Origin: Tipula vernalis
Taxonomy: Eukaryota; Arthropoda; Insecta; Diptera; Tipulidae
Assembly (NCBI GenBank): GCA_958295665.1
Contig: OY282558.1
Span: 314,002,092 to 314,066,091 of the forward strand
Direction of reading: 5' to 3'
DNA: 64,000 bases
Part shown: piece after piece, positions 46,342 through 55,665 of the stretch
Numbering within the stretch: position 1 is the stretch's first letter
Layout of the letters: each line of letters begins with the position of its first letter
Notes under the pieces: generated by a model
What the model saw: the letters and a program-made list of their open reading frames with translations, nothing else
What the model was told of the DNA's origin: nothing
Databases searched by the model: none
Position numbers and translations under genes: made by a program

Positions 46342-47215
46342 CACTGAAAAAAATCCTACATCAACATAGAAAAAAACTGCATTAATAGTAAGAATAATTC
46401 GCTAAAACTGAGCCAATACGACCCTTCGTTAATAGTTAGAAAATCATACGTTAATACAGTGAAACACAAACATTTTTTTATTTTAATTTTAACTACTTAC
46501 GTTGTAGTATATATGAGTTGATTCATAACAGATACGAAAAATGTTATTATTTTAAAGTAGTTGAAAGTATTTTTGAATGAACAAATTCTTATTATTAACG
46601 TAAGGAATAAAGAAACAATAAAATTTTTCATAATACTAATGAAATGTTAAATCACATTAACGAATAAATTCATACATACAAGTTTAGAAATTCATTAATT
46701 GTATCTACGAAATTATTCGTGTATAGGGAAAATAGAATATTAAGCAGTTATGAATAATTCACAAATATGATGATTATTTTCATAAATATACTGAAAATAA
46801 TTCATAATGTGTAGGAACGATAATTGATTCACAAAACTACATAACATTTATGTATGGTTCATAACAAGAATGTAAATTTTTGGGTCGATTGATGAATAAA
46901 TTCATAAAATCTATACAGCCAATTGTAGAGAAATAAAAACTTAAAATTTTGTAATTTTATTATTTATTTATTTTATAAGTCAACATGGCGCTTACACTAA
47001 TCCTATTAATTTTTTTAATCAGTAATTATATTTATTTTTAAATGTTAGTTTATTTTTACAAGATTAAATTGATAAAATTTTAAAAACAAATTTGATAATA
47101 GGTAATTTATTCCAAAATGTGTGCAATGCGCCATGGTTCATTTAATTGCCTTTCTGTAAATTAAATAACTTAAATTATAACTACACAGTACTTTTAATTG
47201 CATATTTTAGCCGCG

Positions 47216-47460
47216 TTTTTTATTCGCTCCGGATAGCTGCTATCGAGAGCCGTTATTTTCCTATGCCTAAATTTAAATTTGACGCGCTATTTATTGGTAA
47301 ACTAAACTTATTTAACATCAAACTATCATTTTTAACTCAATTGTTTAGCAAAAACTTGATATAAAAAATATTTGGATCTGCCTATTTATACAGAGCGTTA
47401 TCGGGAGCCACTTTTTATATGACGGCTCTCGATAGCAGCTATATGGAGCGAATAAAAAAA
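47216..47460. mobile_element. 245-bp inverted-repeat MITE nested in the TA element
   Basis: The arm TATTCGCTCCGGATAGCTGC and onward (47216-47253) is inverted at 47422-47460, about 38 bp with two mismatches and one length difference. It contains the word GATAGCAGCT / AGCTGCTATC. Small, AT-rich and non-coding, it fits a MITE or foldback remnant. Confidence 0.6.
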
Positions 47461-47508
47461 CATTGTTTTGTTACCTTTTAAAACATTCAATAAATTCGTT
47501 TGATCCCA

Positions 47509-47634
47509 CTACTGCAAAAACGATTTTAATCTATGGCCTCCTTGTGCTGCTGATACATTTGGATTTACAGGAGCAGCAAAATTTGGAATAGTTGATACGG
47601 TATAAGGTGGATCGAATTCCGAATCGTCAACCAT
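47509..47634 (-). CDS. 41-codon open frame inside the TA element
   Basis: The frame starts ATGGTTGACGATTCG and reads MVDDSEFDPPYTVSTIPNFA and onward to a TAG after 41 residues. It is acidic then Pro/Ala/Asn-rich, and its base composition is much less AT-rich than its surroundings, so it looks coding. TTTTTGCAG directly before the TAG resembles a splice acceptor, so the real product may differ. I do not recognise a family. It may be a first exon of a transposase or a captured host exon. Confidence 0.3.
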   Translation of the reverse strand: MVDDSEFDPPYTVSTIPNFAAPVNPNVSAAQGGHRLKSFLQ

Positions 47635-48734
47635 GATTAACTATGTATAATAATGCTGCAGTATTGTTAACATATTAAAATTTAGCCCTGTAGATTACAT
47701 AATTTATTTATTTACTCATTATTTATAGACTAAAAGAAATTAATTTTTTTCACAGAAAATTGTTCTTATTTTAATTTCACCAAATGAAAATGAGCTCTAT
47801 TTTAATAAGAACACGTGCCAAATGAAAACACTTATACAACAGTGGCAAAAAATATCATATTAACCTGTTTTTCAGCATACAAAAATCTGTTTCATCTGTT
47901 ACGCAACTGTTAATAAAGAAGCGAAAGCAATTTATTTAATTTCGTTGTTCTGAATATGATTCCACTTTACTTTATTTTCATAGATGCTACGAATAGATTC
48001 GTCCAAAGTACGAACAAATTCATGTACATTACGTTATGATGAAACTTGATTTTTTCGCGCAATTAGAAAAGCAGTGGAGCTCTTATGTACAACATATGAA
48101 TTGGTTTTTGTTATTAATTTAATGAAGGAGTTTATCAATATTACGTTAAAAAAATGTTAAATTTACAATTTAATTGTATTATGTCTACTAGATTTTTTTG
48201 TTCGATTTCTTTTACTTGGAAAATGAAAAATCACTACGCATTTCACTTCTGAAGCACTTTCTGTTCCGGACGTGGAAATGACAAAAGGAAATTCTTATCT
48301 TATAGATGTCATAAAAGTTGGATTTCTTCAAACATACGCAGCCATCAACACATACATTTAAAATTCGAATTATAATATTCTTAAATTGTAGTGCCACATT
48401 CGTTAATATAACGAAAAATAAGCATTTAATAAATATTTTCGCACTCGTCTTATTCATAAATATTATGAATTATTCATAAATGTAGTTTTTTTAAATAAAA
48501 TCATGCAAGTTGCACTAATACGCAAACAACATATAAATGTATTATATTTATAGCACAAAAAACTAAATAATTTTTTTGTTTATGAACTATGATTCGTAAT
48601 ATTAACGCACAAATGTTTATGAATTTTTTTCAAAAATTAGGTTTGTTTCGTAAATAGAGTAATTTTTACTTTAATAGTACGAATTGTGGTTACGAACACC
48701 ATTCGTAAATAAAATGCACAAAAATTTTGCAGTG

Positions 48735-48845
48735 TATTGACAAGTCACATCAATGCAATCCATATTCAGACATACACTTGAGAGGCTGATTTTATACACA
48801 TTTTCTAATGATTTTTGGAAAATCGAATTTCCCGATATTTCCCGA
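48735..48845. repeat. Foldback repeat unit, continuation
   Basis: It continues the unit split at 46341 and breaks off after TTCCCGATATTTCCCGATATTT, where AT-rich sequence of the next element begins. A very similar unit reappears at 59247. Confidence 0.75.
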
Positions 48846-49879
48846 TATTTATTTTTAATAAACTTTTATTCACAAAAAAAATTGATTCCTTAAATTATCG
48901 TAAAACTAAATATTACAAAAAAAAACTATAATTATCACTACAATAAATAATTCTAAACCTATAGGTACCTTTGAACTGTTCTTTGAACTGTAGAATAAAT
49001 ACGTATAATCCGTTAGGTTGGACTTGCGATTTGTCGTTTAATTCATTTGTTCTGGTTTCTCGAACACGGGGAAAAAAATACCACTGCGGAATGCTGGAAC
49101 TATTTTTTTGATGTAGGATTATTGTTTCATTTTATTATGAATCCTCACTCTCACAAAAAATTATCGGTCGTTCCGAGCTTACTGTTTTTCATTTTCCAAC
49201 CACGCTACTGTTTTAAAACCGTGTTGGAATTATTGTTTTATTTAATTTTTTTGTATTTATATGTTGTATTACAATATTATAGACCTTTTACGTTAGACCG
49301 GTAGATTATTTTTAATAATTCTTCTTCTGTGTTATCACAAAATTATCGTCTATATATTCAATATCTAATTATTATTATTTTGTGTTATTTATTTATTTTT
49401 TTTAAAACACCTTTCTTGATCATCGATCCAAACTTTTCTGTCCTCGTTTTTTTTCCTCCCAACAAATCGGAAGCCAAAAATATTTATTTTTTTGTTATGT
49501 ACTACAGTTTTTTGTTATGTACTTATATACACCACAGCGTCATTATTTTTTTCTATCCAAAAAAAACCTTATATACTAACGGCTTAATTATATAAGTATA
49601 TATCTCGTTGTTCTTTATATAAATTTTAACATATTTATTATCATTACCATACAGATAGGTACAAAAAACAATATAATACCTAAATTCTATATACTATAGT
49701 ATCGATCATCTATACATTTAGTATCCCTATAGAGATTTACGGTGCGCGAGATTTTCATGTTACAACACAGATTATATTGAAAATTCCACTCGAAATTTCA
49801 CATTTAAACTGCAAAACAAAAATCTCGTTAACCGTCGTAATATTGCAATCATATAACGTACGCATTATCAGTTTCGAAA
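48846..49879. other. AT-rich flank downstream of the minus-strand gypsy, possible LTR
   Basis: On the minus strand this follows the end of integrase and could include a 3' LTR (a TGTAAC start near 49763). I could not find a matching copy at the other end of the element. Small hydrophobic frames here (49047-49304, 49329-49595 +) are of low-complexity composition and not credible genes. Confidence 0.35.
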
Positions 49880-50520
49880 TCATTCGGTTAGGTCTTTGGC
49901 ATGGTAAGTGCCTAATATTTTTCCCTTGTCATTTGCCACTACATAGTTAACATTTCCTTCGCGCTTAACCACTTTTCCTTTTACTCTAACAGGGGCGAAT
50001 TTAGCGCAGAATTGCTTGCTTGCATCACTTTGCCGATAGGATTTTACATAAACAGTTTGGCCTACTATAAATTGTTTATCACGAGCACGTAAGTTGTACC
50101 GCCTAGCATAATTATCGTATGCCTCTCGGAGATGTTGACGTATTTGAGTATGAATGATCGGCATTTTGTAGTGGTTTGGTAAAATATCGGGTTCTGAATC
50201 CAGTAGACAGTTAGCGTCTTTCAACAGTTTGTACTGTTCCGCATGCCAAATTCTGTGATATCCAAACATAAGGTAGTGTGGCGAGTATGTCGTTGACCGA
50301 TGAATGGAGCTTGAGTACTTGCTTTTGGTAGGGTTTTGAGTAACACAAACTTAGTCAACTGGTCTAGAACAATGAATATGTAAGTTTTTCCTAAACTTGA
50401 CCTTGGATACGGTCCTAAAAGATCCACATACACCCGCTGCCATGGCCTCTCTGATATTCTCGTATACCCCATTAATGGTCTGGCTAGTTTATTAGACGCC
50501 TTTGTAGTCCTAACTTATAA
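49880..50520 (-). pseudogene. Gypsy (minus) integrase, internally deleted
   Basis: The first piece (50472-50221) holds 'RISERPWQRVYVDLLGPYPR' and 'KTYIFIVLDQLTKFV', the core around the first catalytic Asp. It then jumps near 50310 into a different frame that continues as 50269-49880. The region with the second Asp and the Glu is missing. The C-terminal domain is intact-looking ('AYDNYARRYNLRARDKQF', 'VYVKSYRQSDASKQFCAKFAP', 'YHAKDLTE'). The zinc-finger region before 50472 is also lost, since the RNase H remains end near 50545. Integration is impossible from this copy. Confidence 0.85.
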
Positions 50521-50544
50521 AATTTATCTTTTTAGTGTACTATC

Positions 50545-51668
50545 TCAAAATCATATTGCTGGAGTTTTAAGCTCCAGCGGGCTAGCCTACCTGTCAGATC
50601 TTTTTGGGTCATCAACCATCGTAATGCAGCATGATCTGTAATAACTCTGAACTTGAAGCCTTCTATATATGGTCTAAATTTACCAACTGCTTTAAGAACA
50701 GCGAGACACTCTAACTCCGAAACCGTGAATTTTTTTTTCTAACTCCTGATACAGAACGCCACCTAATCCTTCGGTACTGACATCGCACCTTATCAAAAAT
50801 AGTTTAGTGTAGTCGGGGTTTACCAACACAGGTGCACTCGTTAACAATTGCTTAATTTTGCTAAACGCTTCTTGGTACTCATCAGTCCAGTTAAACCTCC
50901 TATTTTTCATAAGCAATGCAGTAATAGGGGCTGGAATCTCAGAAAAATTTGACACGAACCTTGCGTACCACCCAGCCATCCCAAAAAATCTTCGTACTTG
51001 TTTCACGGTCGTTGGCTGGGGGTAATCACAAATAGCATTGACTTTAGTAGGATCGGCGGTTAATCCCTCTTCACCTATACGATATATCCCAGATATTTAA
51101 TTTTTCTCAAAGAAAACTTACTTTTTACCTTATTAATTGTTAGTCCGGCTTCGGTAAGTTTTTGAGCGACTAAACCTAACCGTTTCAGGTGTTCACTAAA
51201 CGTCGGTGATACCACCAGCAAATCGTCAAGGTAAATGAAGATTTTCTCTCTAAACTCATGAGGAATGACGATGTCCATAAGACGGCACATTGATGCAGCT
51301 GCATTACATAGGCCAAAAGGCATGACCTTAAAATGGTACAGCTTCCTTCCAGGGATGGAAAATGCAGTTTTATCCTTTGATTCCTCTGCCAACGGTACCT
51401 GCCAGTTAGCGTCCTTTAAATCGATGCTCGATATAATTTTCGTATCGCCGAGCCTTCCTAGAAGTCCTTCTATATTAGGCGCCGGATAGGCATCCTTTTT
51501 CGTAACCTGATTAAGTTTCCTGGAATCGATACAGAGGCGTGATTTTCCATTGGGTTTCTTGACATGTACCACTGGTGAGCTCCATGCGCTTACACTTTCT
51601 TTTATTACATCTTTTTTTAACATATCTTCTATTATACTGTCCATTTCCGAGTGTACCGCTGGTGACAC
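50545..51668 (-). pseudogene. Gypsy (minus) reverse transcriptase and RNase H
   Basis: 197 open codons (51668-51075) carry 'AWSSPVVHVKKPNGKSRLCI', 'SIDLKDANWQVPLAEESKDK', 'MPFGLCNAAASMCRLMD' and an intact catalytic YLDD. A frame break near 51080 leads to 51006-50692 ('MKQVRRFFGMAGWYARFV', 'FNWTDEYQEAFSKIK', 'FLIRCDVSTEGLGGVLYQE'). RNase H continues broken to about 50545 ('FRVITDHAALRWLM', 'GRLARWSLKLQQYDFEIVH'). The RT core is well preserved despite the shifts. Confidence 0.88.
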
Positions 51669-52360
51669 TGGATAATGCCTTTGTTTGATAGGCCGTTTGC
51701 TCCCACGTCAATTTTATGGGTAAATAAATGGATTCTTCCCAACCCTTTTTCTTCAAACGTTAGGAAGCTTTTCATAACATGTTCTAGCTGTATTGATTGA
51801 AAGTGCGTCAAATCATGCTCGGGCATTTCCATATTAGTAGTGTCGATAGTTTCTAATACAGCTGGAGAAATTCCGAAAACTTTCCAGAAGTTGATTCCTA
51901 AATATATTTGAGCACGTAGTGTGGGAACAATGTAAAATCGGATCATTGCTGTTTTGTCCCTTAAGCTCACTGGTACATTAATGTAGCCAATTATAGGGTT
52001 TGGTGTTCCATCTGCTGTTCTAATGATTGAATCTATTTTATGCAATTTAGCTATGATTTCGTGAATTAATCGTTCTGCGTTACAACCTAGCACACTGATC
52101 GTCGCTCCACTATTCATTAGTCCTCTAACCCGAACCTCTTTTATTTTAATGGTGATATAAGGTCGGGGGTCGTCCTCTTCATTCTCTATTTCCGGTAACG
52201 TGACGGCTGAGCACTCCCTTTTTATATGACGTTTCATTTTCCAATACTGTAGAATTCGGACCAAACGGTTAGCTTTGGGAACTATAGTCATACTATTACC
52301 GAATTGACTGGCTGATATTAAGTACTGAGGAACGGGCTTCGCTACAAAATATTGCTTCAT
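51632..52360 (-). pseudogene. Gypsy (minus) protease region
   Basis: 242 open codons contain 'RGLMNSGATISVLGCNAERLI', the retropepsin motif, but with Asn where the catalytic Asp of [IL]-DSGA is expected. 'IYLGINFWKVFGI' is the usual second conserved block before RT. Near 51690 a frameshift takes the frame to a stop at 51632, while the RT frame begins at 51668. With the catalytic Asp gone the protease would be inactive. Confidence 0.8.
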
Positions 52361-52386
52361 AGAAGTCGGAGTGCAGGTGGGTTTGG

Positions 52387-53837
52387 TTAGCGAAGGTTAT
52401 TTCTCGACATTATTCTGGGTACCTCCTTCACTCCTGAGTGCGACATCCCAGGAACTGGCACACTCGGACGTTGGTTTAACGACTGATTCCTGCCTTTACA
52501 CGTAATACACGCAGGTTTTATGACTCCATCCTTGCCACATCCAAAACAAAATAATCCATCCACGGGGCGATTACAATCCTTAAATAGGTGTCCTATGTCT
52601 CGACAGTTCCAACATATTGAAATCCCGCTTGGCTTCGAAATTGACATCCTTTCCATAGACGCTATGTTTTCCCCAATTCTGGTACTGAAGTACAACTCTC
52701 CGTTGCCGGTAAAATTTCATAATCTTGACCTGACACTGCTAACTCACTGATCTGCGGGTTGGTATAGCGACGCCTATTAAGATCGACGAATTTTCGTGGA
52801 TCATACCCTGATTGCGTCCACAACATCTCGAGACTCTTACAATGTTTTCTCATACTTTCAATATTTGGGAACGTGTATCCTAGCACTTGGGTTTTAATAG
52901 CCGGATTCAAGTTAGTTTTTATAATTCGTAGTAGTTGATACTCGCTGAAGGGTACCTGGAGTCGGTAATTCATTGATTCAATTTCCAAAACAAATTCATC
53001 TATGGATAACGTGCCTTGCTGTTTTTGTTGAAGAAGTAATCTTTCTTCCTCGTCTCCACCCGGATCAGAGAAACGTGATATAAATTCTGGTCGTGTATTG
53101 GACCAGTTCGCGCCCGGAAACTTACGCAAAAATATCAAAAGCCACTTTTGGGCTGCGCCTTCGACATAATTAAAAATGACCCGGTGGAGTTCCTCGACTG
53201 GAAAACAATTAATCATTGCCATATTTTCGATTTGAAAGATAAAGTCGCGAATATTCAAGCCTCTGCCCGATCGACTAGGTGGCGTGAAATCCGTAAATTT
53301 CGGAACATTCCACCTGGCGTGTTTTATAAACATATCGGGGGAAACTTTATGCGCTTGGGTTCTTCCTTTGATGTTACTGTCCTCGAAACAGGAATTAGAC
53401 CGGTCGGGCATCGAAAAATTTATGTTCTTGTTTAATCGCTGTATTTGGAGATAAATTGAATGAATTAGAAAATCGCGATCGCCACCGAAATTCGAATATC
53501 CGTTAGCAGCAACCGAGGATGGTACGCTCGTCATTCTTGAATGATTCCAAATCGTGTCATAACCCGAAGGTTTTTGTTCCATTGGGTTACTAAACGCTAT
53601 ACTACTAGGCATCGGCGTTGGATTCTGCTCTCTTTTGCTCCCCGTGAGATTAGTTAATGCTAGTTTCGAAGCTAATGTGTCAACTTGAGGTAAATAAACT
53701 GTAGTAGAAGGTGCAATTATCTCTATCGTGTTAGTAGTAACAACTTTCGCTAACTCGGCCTTCGGATCAGTTGCATTTTCTTTCAAGTTGTTAGATTTCT
53801 CGCCGTCAGTGTCAGTATCGTCCTCCTCGGCCTCCAT
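52387..53837 (-). pseudogene. Gypsy (minus) gag, main part and nucleocapsid
   Basis: 391 open codons (53837-52662) hold an acidic start (MEAEEDDTDTDGEK), a long linker and a capsid-like domain ('GRGLNIRDFIFQIENMAMIN', 'AAQKWLLIFLRKFP', 'EERLLLQQKQQGTLSIDEFV'). In another frame (52695-52387) the nucleocapsid has cysteine knuckles ('CWNCRDIGHLFKDC', 'CFGCGKDGVIKPAC'). The shift between the two lies at 52662-52695. The frame upstream (54218-53850) is in phase with the 391-codon part, separated by one TAG. Confidence 0.85.
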
Positions 53838-53849
53838 AAATCTTTCTAA

Positions 53850-54218
53850 CTACTGAATATATCGTCTTAAGTGGACAAGCGTAGGTTCTACTTCTGACGG
53901 ATTTTTAAATGACTTTTTAACACGGAAAATTCGATCCTTCCAATGCCATACTCTAGTTAATGCCGTGAACAAAATAGGATTTGGGGTATTTTCAATATAA
54001 TTCTGGCCCTCCTTTAACAATTCTTTACATCGTTCGATGCATAATTTTATTTCTATATCTTTCTGTTCCTTAGGAACATGAGAGACGGTTGGCCTCAAGA
54101 CCAATTGGTTTCTTTCGCGTGTAAACAGATCGTTCAGTTTTATCGCGGCTTCTTCATCAGTAGGGTCTATAGAACGTACTTGACAATCTACGCTAAACTC
54201 GTCTTGTTCAAAAGACAC
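53850..54218 (-). pseudogene. Gypsy (minus) gag N-terminal part, ended by an amber stop
   Basis: 122 codons starting MSFEQDEFSVDCQVRS; charged and helical-looking ('KEQKDIEIKLCIERCKELL'). It ends YIQ-TAG, and after the TAG the same frame continues (LERF, then MEAEEDD). Either a nonsense mutation split one gag or the TAG is leaky or a true boundary between two frames. I see no other break in this part. Confidence 0.75.
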
Positions 54219-55007
54219 TTCGACCGCAAGAGTGTCATCTTAACACTTGGAAAATAAAAACGTATCCAAATAAATCGATTTTATAATGTTAACTATATCG
54301 TAACAAAGACACAAATAACTGCACACAAGTTGTGGCCAAAAAAAATTTCTTTAAACCGTATGTTATATAATTTAAGCTTGGTGAAATAAACTCAACAAAA
54401 AAAATAATTGAGAAAGAAAATATCACTAATTAAATAAATTATATAATTTGTAATTAAATTTAAATAAATAACAAGAAAGCACCATTAACTTTACAAAAAA
54501 AACACAATATCAATATTAATTTTCAAACAAAATATTTAAATAATAAACAACTGAGATTAATTTCCACCGCTCAATAAATTCCACTTTAGTCATATTATTA
54601 TCCCCACACGCGTATATTCTTCCAAATTTTAAATACGCGGGCTCGTTTCACCAAAAAAAAAAAAATTTAAAAAAAAATATAAAATCTATCGGATTTAAAT
54701 TATTTGCAAAAATAACACAAGATTTTGAATAGATGAGTAGAAAGTATGGTCTAATAAGTAATTTGATTTAACGGCAAACCTCTATCGTCAGCACCATAAT
54801 ATTCTTCAATCATCACTGTTATCTAACGGTTACTTGAGCAGTCCACCTCTGTGTTTGCGAGAAAACCATATCAAGTAACTCTATCGCAAACTCATAGGTG
54901 TACTATCCATCAAGCAAAAAAAAAATTGATGTTTAAACTGAAAACTAATTATTGTGAAAGTGGTAACAAAAACAAATTCAATTATCCAACTATAAATCTT
55001 TAGAAAC
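54219..55007 (-). other. AT-rich leader of the minus-strand gypsy element
   Basis: Untranslated, AT-rich, between the primer-binding-like site and gag. No other feature. Confidence 0.5.
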
Positions 55008-55032
55008 CTTCAAGTCCCTGTTTCGGCGCCAT
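55008..55032 (-). other. tRNA-Lys-type primer binding site
   Basis: The minus strand reads TGGCGCCGAAACAGGGACTT then GAAGG. This is close to the lysine-tRNA primer-binding consensus known from retroviruses and insect gypsy elements (one rearranged position). It is preceded by CGTTACA, a plausible LTR end. Confidence 0.7.
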
Positions 55033-55665
55033 TTTGTAACGACTGGCTTTCGATGCATTAATCGGCACGTTCGCACACCTGAATTCGGATAGTTTCTCGC
55101 AATTGGGGGGTTCCTAACAAAAGACCGATTCGCCATCGTACAAAAATAAACGGGGTGTGCTTCGAATGAGACGAAAACGTGGAAGACGTTTGCTTTGGAA
55201 TTTATCTTTGCGGAAGAGCATCTCATAATTTTAACTTAAAACATTTGTATAATCTTGGGCCTTTCCAAGATTCCAGCTAATTTCGTCGAAGATGATTAAA
55301 TCAAAAAAAACTTTGCCAAGCACTTTATTTCAGCGTGGCGACTAATTTATTTTATTCAATTTATGATATTAAGCACAATAATTTATTGGATGTTACTTCT
55401 CCAATATTCGATATGCAATTGATTTTATTTTACGTTAACAAACTAGAAATTAACAATTAATTACGTCATGGATATAACGCAAACCCAAATCAGCAGATTT
55501 AATGGTTTGAACGTTATATAAACAAAAATATGATAATTATGTGTGTACGGATGTTAAATGAGGGTGACCAAAAAGTTTTAAATGCAATATGAATTAATAA
55601 AAATAAAAATGAATGATTTTGAAATTAGAGAATAATAAGGTATAATAAAAATTAAATTACGAAGA
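55033..55665 (-). repeat. Probable LTR sequence between the two minus-strand elements
   Basis: Bounded on one side by the primer-binding site and on the other by the BEL pol stop. It contains several AATAAA signals on the minus strand. It could be the gypsy 5' LTR, the BEL 3' LTR, or parts of both; I found no second copy inside the window to decide. The 78-codon frame 55226-54990 crosses the LTR/leader junction and is unlikely to be a gene. Confidence 0.45.

Larger units (their letters stand above)
46342..48734. mobile_element. 2.39-kb DNA element with CACTG ends and TA duplication
   Basis: It is inserted in a foldback unit: the target GATAGC-TA-TTGACAAG becomes GATAGCTA / TATTGACAAG, so a TA is duplicated (46340-46341 and 48735-48736). 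The ends are CACTGAAAAAAAT... and ...AAAATTTTGCAGTG, an inverted CACTG with little further match. Both flanks of about 500-600 bp are dense in ATTCATAA / TTCGTAA words in both orientations. TA duplication suggests Tc1/mariner or a similar TA-targeting class. No transposase is recognisable; one short minus-strand frame is listed separately. Confidence 0.75.
49880..54218 (-). mobile_element. Defective Ty3/gypsy element (minus strand)
   Basis: Gag, protease, reverse transcriptase, RNase H and integrase parts are present in the expected order, broken by an amber stop, several frameshifts and at least two deletions. A lysine-tRNA-type primer-binding sequence lies about 790 bp upstream of gag (55008-55032). 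LTRs were not matched. The protein sequences differ from the young element at 23.2 kb, so this is another lineage. Confidence 0.88.

Noticed and set aside
49047..49595. Two small hydrophobic membrane proteins
   Set aside because: Phe/Leu/Tyr-rich composition follows from T-rich DNA; both lie in the flank of the gypsy element and lack any family signature.
54990..55226. 78-codon minus-strand frame as a gene
   Set aside because: It spans the LTR end, the primer-binding site and the leader, so it is a chance frame.
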